DNA of 13,311 nucleotides, from NCBI GenBank assembly GCA_003024985.2, contig PXIH01S0010887.1; one strand, written 5' to 3'. This document shows positions 1-10,452 of the stretch, piece by piece. The position numbers and the translations under genes were made by a program. Positions within the stretch are counted from its first letter, which is position 1; each line of letters begins with the position of its first letter. The notes under the pieces are model-generated. The model saw only the letters and a program-made list of their open reading frames with translations, did not search any database and had not been told where the DNA came from. The DNA is from Euperipatoides rowelli. Lineage: Eukaryota; Onychophora; Udeonychophora; Euonychophora; Peripatopsidae.

Positions 1-1106
1 AGTAAGCTTATGTTAACATCAAACATTTAGTGGATACTGTTTCAAAGTTTTCTTCAAATTTAGATTTGTATTTTATCAAAGTGACTTGAGACTTTTCTAA
101 TAATAAAATAAACAAGTTTTTGTGAATATGAACTGTACATGTACTATATTGTATAGCCTACAGCCCTACACACATACAGTATAAGGTAGCCTATAGGCCT
201 ATATACTGTACCTGTGCATACTGTGTAAAGAATACATATATAGAATATATGGGCCATTCTTCAATTTTGGTGTCCACTATGTTGAACTCAAAATTAAATT
301 TTATATTCCTACAAAAAAGAATTACATAATCTGATAGCTCATTTATTAGAGTTGTTAAAACTGGTAATGAAATTATAACTTTCAGTTTATTACTCTTTTA
401 TTAACTATTTTTTAGTGGCTCTGCATTTCATGGTTGTGGACAATTATGATTATAAAAATAGATTGATTTAGCAGTTTTTAATATATGCTACTGTAAATCA
501 GTAAAAAAAATTATTATTATTACAATAATGGAAATTAAAAAAAAAAGTCAAAATGTAAAATTTCAATATTGCCTTTCATGCTTTTGTAGACTATGTTATA
601 AAATTAGTTTATTTTAAAATTAAAACTAACTAAAACCATTTTTTTTTAAAAAAAATACACATTATTAGTCAACATTTAATTACAGATTACTTTGAGTGAG
701 GAGAATTTTATAAAATATATACCGGTACTTTTTTTAAACACTTTTAGGTGGTGGACACTTGTCCTCATCATCTCCACAACCCGGCAATATGCCTAGCCAT
801 AGCCTACTAAAACTTATTTATTTTAGGTTATTATTTCAAGACATTAATAGTATGCTACATGACGCCCATCTTTTGCAATAAGGAGCTAACCCACAAAAAG
901 GCAAAATAAGTTTTTGTCACTTTGAAAATTTGTAATAGGAAAACTTATTGAACTAAGTAGGCTACACACTTTCCATGAAACTGGGCTCAATTTTATGAAT
1001 TAAAAATCTTGGACAATTTACAAGTTAAAGGTAAAAATTCCATTAGTTCCTTAATACAAACTATACAAAAGAGAAACAAGCATATTTCAGTTGATCTATT
1101 TCTATC
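1..1106. other. AT-rich non-coding sequence, no gene seen
   Basis: No open frame of useful length and no recognisable protein in either strand. The stretch consists of A/T runs with scattered TAGCCTAC, TAGGCCTA and TACTGTA words. A slightly GC-richer island at about 747-815 follows a pyrimidine-rich stretch ending in TTTTAG, which resembles a 3' splice site. The plus-strand frame after it stays open for only about 20 codons and matches nothing I know. Sequence from about 250 starts GGGCCATTC and weakly resembles the repeat that begins at 13154. Confidence 0.6.
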
Positions 1107-1114
1107 TTCTAAAC
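1107..1114. repeat. Left target-site duplication of the hAT MITE
   Basis: The 8-mer TTCTAAAC lies directly before the element that starts CAGTGGTTC. The same 8-mer lies directly after the element at 1547-1554. An exact 8-bp duplication is the usual mark of hAT transposition. Confidence 0.85.
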
Positions 1115-1546
1115 CAGTGGTTCACAACCTTTTTGTACCCTAGAGCACATTCTAAACTACCGGTAGGGTGGCGGGCACCATCTATATTTTCCGTAATGCC
1201 GAAAATATATGCGATGTCAAAAATGTGGTAGAATCTGGATTGTATTGCCTGTATTTAGACAATTCTCTAACTTCCCCCACCGCTACTCAATTTGGCCATC
1301 TGTGTACACTTGCACTCAAGTTCATCCACGTTAACTTGGCACAAAAGGTGGAATTAAAGAGGTTGATTAACAAGAAAACAACTGCCTAATTTGGTTGCCT
1401 AACCACTCACAAACTAAATCAATGGGATTCGGGCGCCACAAAGTTAACATGGACAAGCTTTCATTTTGTGGTTGAACAGCGGCGGATACACTCAACTTGG
1501 TTGATGGGCGCCATTGTGCCCATGGGTACAGGGTTGAGAACCTCTG
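1115..1546. mobile_element. Non-autonomous hAT-type MITE, 432 bp
   Basis: The left end reads CAGTGGTTCACAACC and the right end, read on the other strand, is CAGAGGTTCTCAACC. The similarity continues inward to GTACCC on both sides, so the terminal inverted repeats are roughly 25 bp and imperfect. The CAGTGGTTCTCAACC type of end is known from Charlie-like hAT elements in many animals. An exact 8-bp duplication, TTCTAAAC, flanks the element. The interior is GC-richer than its surroundings and contains GGCGGGCACC near the left end and GGGCGCC near the right. It has no transposase: the short open frames inside or overlapping it (for example 1168-1389 plus and 1367-1630 minus) resemble no protein I know. 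It must have been moved by a transposase encoded elsewhere. Because the two duplications still match exactly, the insertion may be fairly young. Confidence 0.85.
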
Positions 1547-1554
1547 TTCTAAAC
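1547..1554. repeat. Right target-site duplication of the hAT MITE
   Basis: TTCTAAAC, identical to 1107-1114. A third identical 8-mer lies inside the element at 1150-1157. Confidence 0.85.
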
Positions 1555-2545
1555 TGTTAAATATACTGTTGTCTCCTTTTTGTATATCGTAGAGGAACTT
1601 CATAAAAACCTTTTCATGCACTAAACTCAATTTTAGCTGTTATCCCCTTTTTGCAAAAATTTAAAACTTCCAAATGTTTTAGTCTTCATCGATCACTGAA
1701 TTGTAATTATAAAAATAAAATGTAAAATTAAAGGCCCACTTAAACAGATCTATTTTTATTTAGAAATTCATTCAAGGCCATCGGTGTTTCAAATATCACT
1801 CAATGTCAATTATCATACCAAGGACCTACTATAGCCTACTCCCTAAATTTTTACTAGGGTAATAATTTAAAAGGCTTGTAAAATTAAAAAAAAAAAAAAA
1901 AAAACTCATCTATAATTATTGTACGTATCCATATCCATGGTGAAAGAATATAACCGTCCACCATGGCCACATCGTGTCTAACAATAAGATGCCATTTTGT
2001 TTACAAAATTATTTCATTTAGTTTACAAATACACACGCTCATCATGAAATTAAATTATGGATTTGTTTTAAACTGTAATAGAAGGGAGAAGACCCCTTCA
2101 ACAGATTAAAAAAAAAGAAAGCCAAATATGGTAGATAATAAACTTATTTTTCAAGCAATATGTTTAATCATTATAGCGGCGCACTAATAATAATCAAGTC
2201 ATATCATTAAAATATGCAAGAAAATAAATTACTATATAGGGATAGGCTTATATCTGCTCTTAGTCATAGCTTAGTTTTAAATTAGTTTGACTTGATAATT
2301 TCATGTTTTCAAAACCTACACTTTATTTGTTTAAAATATACCATTTTTAACAAGTTAGAATTGTGTTTTGATATGTTTAGGCTAATTTATCAGGATGAGT
2401 AATAATTGTCATAAAAAATGTTTTTGTCCTTTATTTTTGTCTTCAAAATAAAAAGAGTAAAATTTGTAAATAAAGCTACATTTTTTGATACATTTATTAA
2501 AACTATAGTTAATTTATGATCTTATGTAGAACTGTTAACCAAGCC
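1555..2545. other. AT-rich non-coding sequence, no gene seen
   Basis: No coding signal recognised. It contains a 19-base poly-A run at 1886-1904. It also has an 8-bp inverted repeat built on CCATGG (1935-1942 and 1959-1966, 16-base spacer) and several TAGGCT-type words. Confidence 0.6.
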
Positions 2546-3495
2546 CAGGGCTCAAAATTAAAATTTTTTTGACTGCTACCCGGGTTGGCTAATTTCACTT
2601 TAAAACTACTAGTCACACAAACTTCTTACTAGCCAACACAGAGGCCCCTAAACTAGTAAGGTGGGTTTTTTATTTTATTGGAAAGTTGTTCCCATATGGG
2701 TGTGTGTAGGGGGGTGGGGGGCTTTAAGCCCCTTATCCCCCATCCTGTCACAGATTATGGGATATAAAGGCAGAAATCCTGGAAGCCAATGCTTTTTCAA
2801 ATGTCTGCAAATTTTTCAATTTTGAAAGCTCAAGTCCCAGACAGTCTTACCAAATATTATGCACAAAATGTTTATAGTTTATCTTTTCAGAGCTGTTATT
2901 TTAAAAATAAACAATCACAAACTGAGACTTTCTTTAATACAACTGATTCTGCGATTGTTGAATGGTTATCCAGGTGTGTCATCATCATTGATTTTTTAGA
3001 AATGTGAACAAACAAAAAAAAAAAAAAAACAGAATTATTTTTAAATCCCAGTTAAAAAAATTCCAAAATTACCTTTATGCAATATTAGAATCATCTTACT
3101 ATTTACTATAGCTATAGATACCAATAAAGATACAATGACCAATCATAGGGCAACAAATTCAATATAGACTAAATCAAATAATAAGTTCGTTTATAAATTT
3201 AGAATAGATTACCATATTTTATTGTATCTTCCAATTCTTTGATTGTAATTAAAAGAAATCCTAATTTTTTTATGTTCTATTGCTGATTTAGTTTCTCTTT
3301 TTGAATATTATTTTTTAAATAATTATTTTAAAAAATTATTTAGTTTTGTAAATGTTTACCCTGTGACATATTTATTTGCATACGGTACTTATAAGCTTGA
3401 CTTATAAGTACCGTATGCAAAACTTTCATTAGCCAGTCAGGCTACTGGCTAGTGTACTTTTGTTAAGACTAGCCAATTTTAAATTCACTATCCTG
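2546..3495. mobile_element. Possible MITE-like element with CAGGGCTC end
   Basis: The left boundary reads CAGGGCTCAAAATTAAAA and is followed by a GACTGCTACCCGGGTTGGCTA-type segment and ACTAGCC words. Ends of this kind occur in dispersed repeats of marine invertebrates, but that is from memory and was not searched. The proposed right end, read on the minus strand from 3495, is CAGGATAGTGAATTTAAAA followed by GGCTAGT and TGACTGGCTAAT, which resembles the left end only loosely. The flanking 8-mers (ACCAAGCC before, GAGCTAAT after) do not match, so the boundaries, especially the right one, are uncertain. The interior has a G-rich patch at 2709-2722, a 72-codon open frame at 2789-3007 that matches nothing I recognise, and the 21-bp hairpin at 3375-3421. 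It could instead be two unrelated fragments. Confidence 0.35.
3375..3421. repeat. Perfect 21-bp inverted repeat (hairpin), 5-base loop
   Basis: The left arm 3375-3395 is exactly complementary to the right arm 3401-3421, with loop CTTGA. The arm core is GCATACGGTACTTATAAG. With no mismatch, such a palindrome could extrude as a cruciform in DNA or fold into a strong stem in RNA. It lies near the proposed right end of the MITE-like element, so it may be part of that element's sub-terminal structure. No miRNA-like transcript or other function can be claimed from the sequence. Confidence 0.9.
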
Positions 3496-4170
3496 GAGCT
3501 AATAAGCCACACTCTTTTTATGACATGACAAATAAAATATTTTAAATTAAGAAATGTTTGTATTTTATTCTCAAAAATGTTAACAGGGAAAGGGAAAAAT
3601 AGAATACCTTTGAATAAAAGTATTAATTAGAAAATACAATGTACATTAAAAATAAATAAAATGAACTTAAAACATAGGCAAAGTAGCTTCAAACAAAAAT
3701 ATTTTAATATTTTGCAAAGGTATATATAAAAAGGATTTTAAGATGTTAGCAGTCAAATGAATTTATTTTTTTAAATTTTAAGCCATCTTCAATCATCTTA
3801 TATAAATAATGTACAATTTTATTTCACATTGAGAAATAATTTCTTACATTATTTCAAATAATTATTGATAAGTGAATCAAACTTAATATAAGAAAAAATT
3901 CAAAAATATTAAAGTCGGCAGTGGGCACCATATATAGTAGCCTACTGTATACATAGCTTTTCATGCTCTATATTTTACTGCATACTATAGTAGCCAATAT
4001 AATGTTATACACACTGTATAAAAACTGTTGCTTTGTTTTATTAATTCTTTATTTATTTATTCTGGAAAAGCTGGAATAAATTAATAATACGCATAATATT
4101 GTGTGTAATCATTAAGAATAATACTAGATAAAATTTACTGGATTATAAGTTTTAAACTTAAGATTGACCG
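3496..4170. other. AT-rich non-coding sequence, no gene seen
   Basis: No exon, RNA gene or complete transposon recognised. A short phrase at about 3914-3945, GTGGGCACCATATATAG, recalls GCGGGCACCATCTATAT inside the hAT MITE at about 1169-1186. The similarity is too short to call a second copy. Confidence 0.55.
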
Positions 4171-4171
4171 C

Positions 4172-4245
4172 AGGCAACATAAATTGTTGCTGGAGTACGT
4201 AAACAGCCCACGGGCCGATTACTACCCATGGGCCATATGTTGCCC
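4172..4245 (-). mobile_element. Short hAT-like fragment (GGGCAACATATGGCCC type)
   Basis: Read on the minus strand the segment begins GGGCAACATATGGCCCATGG, followed by CGGCCCGTGGGCTG. This GC-rich pattern resembles the ends of many hAT-derived elements in animals. The other end holds AGGCAACAT (4172-4180), which pairs with ATGTTGCCC (4237-4245) as an imperfect 9-bp inverted repeat. No target duplication was found and the piece is only about 75 bp, so it is a remnant or solo end at best. Confidence 0.35.
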
Positions 4246-4282
4246 ATGCTTACACTTACAGCCATACGGTGGAATTTTTTTC

Positions 4283-4302
4283 GGGAGGAGGGTGGGGGGT
4301 GG
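4283..4302 (+). repeat. G-rich tract
   Basis: Runs of G (GGG, GG, GGG, six G, GG) are separated by single A or T bases. This stands out in AT-rich sequence and could form a G-quadruplex of two or three tetrads. A C-rich tract (runs of 4, 8 and 5 C) lies at 4558-4585. No function is implied. Confidence 0.4.
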
Positions 4303-5726
4303 CTACAGAAGTTTAACATTGCTCTTACAAGTTAAGTTTTTGTTAGATTGATTTTTAGAAGCTTTTTTTTTTTTGATTGACAGGACGTTTTGTTCTAGTA
4401 TTTGCTAAATCTGAAATTAAATTAACTAAACTTTTTTTGTTGACAGAAATCTATAGACATTTATTACTAATATGATATTAAATATTTGATTTTGGGTTGG
4501 TCTCATTTTTACAAAGGGGTTACCCCTTTATTAAACATTTTAAGAGGGAGTTTTGTACCCCATCCCCCCCCACAACCGTACCCCCTTGCTTACACTCATA
4601 CATTGCACATATACTGTACATTGCACATTATCTACATATACATACAGTAGGCTATATTATACAGCATATAGCCCCTACCTAAAAAAAATTGATTTCCAGA
4701 TATTTAAAAAAAAAAAAATTACAGTATAAATTGTATAAAGTACATACTGTATATACATGTATTTACCCTACGTATAATACTATATACAGCATATACAACA
4801 CTACAAACACTATATACAAGAAATGTGTTTACCGGTAGGCTACATATAATTTTTTCATAATTATATATAGGCCTAGTACACAACACATTTTTGCTCCCAA
4901 TATATACTAAAGAATATTTATTTTCCATTTCAAATCATAATAATAATTGAGAGTATTTTACAGTGAAAGTTTTGTTTAATTTTTATACAAATTATTTTTT
5001 ACAAATTTTCTACAGATTCTATTTAAATGTTTCTTTTGACAACCATCTGTTTTTAAAATTTCATATAAAAATGATTAAGCCACACTATTATCAATCGTTC
5101 AGATCTTTATGGAAAATTTACATTTAGATGCATACCCATACAATGAAATAACGCTTAAAAAAAATACTTTTGAGATTTTTATCATTTGTTCCTAAATATT
5201 ATTAATAACTATAAAAGTTAAAGTAAATATATTACACTAGATATTGCTGAAAATGTAAACCGTTAAGAATACTGATTAAGAAAAACATTAAGAGAAACGT
5301 TTTTAAAATGAGTAAAAATCTTGGCATATTTTAATAAACGGTTAATATGGTATTACTGCTTTAAATTCTAAACTATAGTTACATCAATAGGTTATAGTTA
5401 CGCTACTTCTATTTTCTAGAATCCATAATCTAATAAGGCAAAGATTTATAAGAAATGAAGTTACTTTTAATGAGGAAACATAGTGTGTGAACCTTTATAC
5501 TGTCATCCAATTACAACTTCCTTTCATATTCAATTTTATGTACAGTGGACTATAAATTGGTTATTAACTACAGTACTTTATTTCACAATTTAACGCAGGA
5601 ATAAAAAAAAAAGTTGTCTTTTCCGTTTAAGCTTATCAGTCTTTTTTTATTTATTTAGCCCATGTATATTCTTAGAGCCTGAAGAAAAATTAGAAATTTT
5701 CAGTGAGTTACAGTAGCCAACAAGTG

Positions 5727-5772
5727 AATTTTTAACGCAAATAAAATTTCATCTTAATTTGCGTTAAAAATT
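5727..5772. repeat. Perfect 16-bp inverted repeat (hairpin), 14-base loop
   Basis: The arm AATTTTTAACGCAAAT at 5727-5742 is exactly complementary to 5757-5772, with a 14-base AT-rich loop. The CpG-containing core TTAACGCAAAT makes it more than a chance A/T palindrome. No element with matching flanks was recognised, so origin and role are unknown. Confidence 0.85.
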
Positions 5773-7767
5773 AAAATTTACAATAGCATTTCTGGTTGGA
5801 TTGTAATGTAACCCTCCCCTCAGCTTTTAGTCTGTCTTATTCATTTTGCTTTTTTTAAAAGATCGATGGCAAATTATCTTATAAAAAAATAATATAATAA
5901 ACTATCTTCCCCCCCCCCTTACATTTTCAATAAATAACAAAAACAATGATACCTTAATTATTTTTTTATAACTTAATTTCTTTAATAAGCTAGGCTATTT
6001 TAATAGTGTATAAATTATCACAAGTAAATTACTGTATTGTATAAGAATCAGCTGATAGCAGCTGGGGAGGATGGAGGATAGTAGAATTAATGTTTAAGTT
6101 AGACGGAGTCTAGTATTTGAAATTTTTTGGCATATTAAACACCATTATAAAAATTCCATCAGAACAAATTGCTCCACAGAAATCAAAAAAATTTTAAAAG
6201 ATATTTTCTTCAAGATAAGAAAACCGATATAGGGCAGGCTACTTCAATTTCATAAAAATATTTTAGTTTCTTATAACAAAACTTATTTGATTTGTAGATT
6301 GGTAATAAAATAAATTAGAATTATTTATTTGTTTAAATAAAAAATTAAATAATAGGCTGCATAAAATAAACTAACATTTTATTTTTTTATCTGCATATTT
6401 AACTACAGTAGGCTACTAAGTTTATGTCTCTTCTTATTGTTAGATTCAGGTAGGCTACTATACAACTAATTAGAGTACATTCCTTATGCAAATAAATATT
6501 GTGCAATTTTTTTTCTTGGCTGCAACCTGTAAACTTTAGCATTTATTGTCGAGCGTAAAGGTAATGGAAAATTGACAAAATAGTAAATGATTCTTAGTAG
6601 TGTTAAAATAAATTATTATACAAAATTAATTTTTCTTTACTTTGGACAAATTGGTTTAAAAAAATATTTAGTTGTGGCTAAATTTGAATTGTCAGTTGGA
6701 CTAAGTCCTTCTTGTTAGTAAAATTCAATTATTTTAATGATATTCATTAATTTAAATTAATACTAGATCATTTAAGAAATGATTTGGGAAATCATTTCAT
6801 TAGATTTTAACAACCATGTAAACCTACATAGATTAATTAATGTTTATAAAATTAGCATATGTACTTAAACTAAGAACATATCTAGTAATAAGTGTCATAA
6901 ACTTCACTTTTAGTTTTTTAGTTATTCTTTTTCAGAAGATGCAATTGCATTTGCTGAATCGATTGTCCATTCAGATTAGTTGTAAAAGTTGGATATGTGC
7001 AATCATCTGAATTATCGAATTAAATGATTAAAATATCAGATTCAGATTCAATTGTTGTTTCAGTGCAAAAATAAAATAAAAATGTAATGATGGAGAGGGG
7101 GAGCATAAATACTATTTAAAGTCTATTTAATAAATTCATACGGTGTTTAATATTATTTAAAATGACAATTTATGTACCATAATTTTCCACTTGTAGTCTT
7201 GAATTGAACATGTTAAATTTTAATGCTGTATTAGGGTCATTCTCCTCAAATCGCACATTGGCTTTAGATTGAATAATTAGCTTAGACTACTAGCTATAAT
7301 AGATAAGAATGCATTCAAAGCTAAATTATTGGTACCACAATCAGCTATGTTTCCACATTAAATGTATTTTAGTTATTTTTAATGTACCCATAATTCCCGC
7401 TAAGTTCAAGGCAAAAATACGCTGATAATAAATCATGGAATCATTTGGAAAATTAATTTTAATCAATTTCAGTGAGGATTTTTTTTGGTTTTATTTTTTT
7501 AATATTATACAGTTTTTAATTAAAATCTTAATTCTAATTTTAATCTCATTGTAAGCAAATTTGAGCAAAATCAGCATTTATGACAGAATAGCCACAAACT
7601 GTTGAGATTTTAATCAATAGCTTAATTGAATATTAATGTTGGTCCTGTGGAAAAAAAATAAAAAAAGGGCTGATAATTTAAAGCATTTAGTTATAGTAAT
7701 AAATATAAGTTGAGAAATAAATTACAGTAATGGAATATCATACAGTTAAGATTAAGAAAAGGGAATG

Positions 7768-7786
7768 TTTTTTTTTTTTTTTTTTA
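7768..7786. repeat. Poly-T run, 19 bases
   Basis: Uninterrupted T run. It could be the poly-A tail of an old minus-strand retro-insertion, but no retroelement body was recognised beside it, so a simple slippage tract is equally likely. Confidence 0.5.
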
Positions 7787-9094
7787 ACTAAACTAGATTT
7801 CTAAGTCAAATAGGCTACTGATTAATTATATGTACATTTTTAAATTGCAAACACTCCTAAGAATTCGAGAGCATGTTAATATTTAATCCACTTACTAAGC
7901 TTATAATATGGTATATCTCAGACCAGCCGAGATGAATTAAAATATTGGAAACTAATATATGTAGAGATAACTGGAAAAAGATTACAATATTTTTTTGGGA
8001 GAAAATAGTTGAGTTGAAATTAAAAATGTTAAAAGGTCATTTAAGAATTTTAAAATTTTATTTCACATAATAATTGGCATTATTTTTAGAAAAAATATAA
8101 TCTAGCCTTCTCCTAAAGTGGTAGCCTACATAAAAATTCTAAAAAAAAAAAAAAGCACAATATTTTATTAATAAGGCAAAGTTGATTCTCCCTATAAATC
8201 TAATTGATCAGTTGGGAAGGAAGAAAATCTAATTTTAACAGGCCAAATGAAAATAACTGAGATAATAAAATATGAGAGAGATGTTAGTTATTAAAAGCAA
8301 GACACTACATCCCTCCCATGTTATTTTTTTAAAAGGTAGGCCTATTACCATTTCTAAGCCAATCTTAAAAAAAAATTGTTTAAAAACTAAGTTATATTTA
8401 ATTTTTTTTTACATTTTTAATTAGTACTGTAGCCTAATTATTTTAAAAATTCCTTGACCAGGAAAGTAAAATGAACTCATTAGTAAATGTATGCCTATTA
8501 TATAGAATTTAATGCCGTTAACCTTTTTTCAAAATAAAGGCCTTTTAAAAAAATATCCACTTTGTTCAGTGTTAAAGATAAATGCCATATATTGTTTTTG
8601 ACAGGGGGATTAAAGTGTATTGTGAAAGCTATTTTTCAACATTATAAATTCAGCTAATTTTTGAATCAAACTTGATATGTATATTTTGTCGAAAAATATC
8701 TAAAAATATACACCAATCGTTATTAATGAAAAAAAATATAGAAATAATCTAATATTTTTGAAGAATTTATTCATTAGGCCTATTTTTAGTCAAAAATTTT
8801 CAAATTATCAACAAATATAATAATAATCCTTACAAACAATATTGATCAAACTATTTTTTTTTGGTAGCCTAAAGAAATTACACAATTGTTATAAAAAAAT
8901 GTTGGTGATTTGTTTACATAGTAGCCTACATTCTTTATTCATTAATGTGGACTATCTTAAACAATACTACCGTAATAAAAAATCCTCCAAATGTTTAATC
9001 TTTTATACTGCATATTGCATAGCCTATATAGTCGCTCAGCATTTATCTTGTGAAAATAAATTAATTTTGAAGAGAGGCTAGAGGGGAAGAATGC

Positions 9095-9830
9095 ACCCAC
9101 TTTGTAGACAACATGACAATTTTGTCAAATACTGAAGATACCGTAGCTTATAAAATCTGATGAAAACACGAGAAGGATGTACACATTATTTAAAGACTAA
9201 TAATGGAGAAAATAGGTTGATGAATGTGAGCAAGAAAGAACATAGGTGGTGGTAATAAACAGGGAAGAAATTAAAAAAGTAACTCAATTAAGGCACTTAA
9301 AAAGTGTAATTATAAAAGATGAAAATAAATTAAAACAAATTCGCCATGAGTAAAATGCATTTTACAGAAATTAGGCTAGGTAATGATGACAAGCAGTATA
9401 TAGGTGAGCTTAAGGAAAAGAATGATTAAATGCCTGATCTGCAGGTATGGAGCAGAAACATGGACATCAAGGAATGAAGGGGGAAATATACTCAATAGCT
9501 TTGATGTGTGGACATGAAGAATGAGGAAAAGAGACAAAATAAATGATGTTTATAAATATTGATGAAAAAACACAATTGTTAAAAAGATCCAATTAAAAAA
9601 AGAAAGCAGACTGGTCATGTTATAAAAAAAAAAGACAATTTGAGAAGGGAAATGATTGAAGGATAAGTAAATAGTAAAAGAACAAGGGAAAAGATATTAG
9701 AAAACATAAAGGGAAAATGGAGACAGAAACTTAAAAAGAGCATTGGATAGATAGTGTTGGGAAAAGGGAACAAGAAATCTGACTTAAAAGACCTGCTGAA
9801 AAACAGAGCACACATACAGTACATTATGCA
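9095..9830 (+). pseudogene. Decayed LINE reverse transcriptase, C-terminal half
   Basis: Piecing together all three plus-strand frames recovers, in order, the second half of a non-LTR retrotransposon reverse transcriptase and its tail. At 9104 a VDNMTILSNTEDTV stretch corresponds to the catalytic YADD box, but the aspartate pair is lost. Near 9212 an LMNVSKKE stretch matches the GLxxNxxKT box. Near 9280 VTQLRHLKSVI matches the xFxYLGSxI box, followed by an AMSKMHF-like piece. IKCLICRYGAETWT at 9425-9466 matches the YGSETWT box. GHV at 9613-9621 and EG at 9658-9663 match the RKxxxxGHxxR...EGK tail. Several stops and frameshifts break it, so it cannot be functional. These C-terminal boxes are common in LINE proteins of aquatic invertebrates, but I cannot fix the clade; RTE-like is my best guess. 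No 5' part, poly-A tail or target duplication was found. Confidence 0.75.
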
Positions 9831-10452
9831 TGGCTTTACAAATGGCTAAATGAAATATTTAAAATTTAATTTCCTAACAGGATTGCAGCTGTTTATGTCA
9901 TTTATCTTCTTACTTTTTCTACCTTGTATAAGTAATTAGAATACAGTATATAAATTGTAGTATAGTCAAAGGTGTTTTTCGTTATAAAAATTCAATTAAA
10001 AAAAAATTTTTTTTTTTTAAGAGATAAAGATTTACTGCAGAAATTTTTATGTAAAACAGGAATTAAATCAATTTTATTAAAAATATTATTAAAAATATCT
10101 TTCTTAATACACTTCAATGGAGTAAATTATATTTTAGAAACACGGTTTTAAAATAATTCATAGGAGAACCTACTTTAGCACCCTCTTTTTTCTTAATGAG
10201 ATTTCCCCCTCGATTTTCTATCAAAATTAAATAAATAAGCTGTTTTTACACAATAAATTAAACAAGAGAAGGCAAGGAAGAATGTATGCATAATTTAAGA
10301 AAAAGATTTGAAATAATGTGGTTTTTAAATATAAAGTCATAGAATGTCAAAAGTGTAGGAATGTAATACTTCGCTAGGATTCTCTAACACAGGCCTATAT
10401 ACAATTCAGTCTCTAGACTAAACTACCTTATTTTCCAGCCTTTTCCACCAAC
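9831..10452. other. AT-rich sequence downstream of the GNB1L exon
   Basis: No coding signal. It contains an A9/T12 palindromic tract at 9998-10018. It lies 3' of the minus-strand gene and may hold 3' UTR if the distal poly-A signal at 10073-10078 is used. Confidence 0.5.
10073..10078 (-). terminator. Distal AATAAA poly-A signal candidate
   Basis: TTTATT on the plus strand reads AATAAA on the minus strand, about 500 bases after the GNB1L stop. It is the first canonical hexamer downstream of that gene. In such AT-rich sequence the hexamer arises easily by chance. Confidence 0.25.

Larger units (their letters stand above)
4303..9094. other. Long AT-rich gene desert
   Basis: About 4.8 kb with no exon, RNA gene or intact transposon that I can support. 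The longest open frames (for example 4497-4682 plus, 4719-4928 minus, 8842-9081 plus) are low-complexity and resemble no family. Local structure includes an 18-bp direct repeat around CATTGCACAT (4601-4610 and 4619-4628), a 16-bp hairpin at 5727-5772, two CAGCTG E-boxes 10 bp apart (6049-6054 and 6059-6064), a 12-bp palindrome ATGCAATTGCAT at 6939-6950, and a 19-base poly-T at 7768-7786. It could be intergenic or intronic. Confidence 0.55.

Noticed and set aside
747-815. Possible small exon after a pyrimidine tract and TTTTAG
   Set aside because: The frame is open for only about 20 codons, no donor site fits, and the protein resembles nothing known.
1168-1630. Two short open frames in and around the MITE
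   Set aside because: They occur within or across the ends of a non-autonomous element, have no recognisable domain, and owe their length to the element's higher GC content.
2789-3007. A 72-codon open frame inside the possible MITE-like element
   Set aside because: Less low-complexity than its neighbours, but I recognise no motif, and neither splice sites nor a second exon support it.
4497-4928. Short open frames on both strands
   Set aside because: They translate TA-rich simple sequence (tyrosine, isoleucine and histidine runs) with no family resemblance.
9615-9824. A 69-codon minus-strand open frame, rich in F and L
   Set aside because: It is the antisense of the purine-rich LINE tail on the plus strand. 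Its composition follows from that and it matches no family.
9998-10018. A9/T12 palindromic tract as a hairpin of interest
   Set aside because: Adjacent A and T runs are common by slippage in this AT-rich DNA and carry no further pattern.
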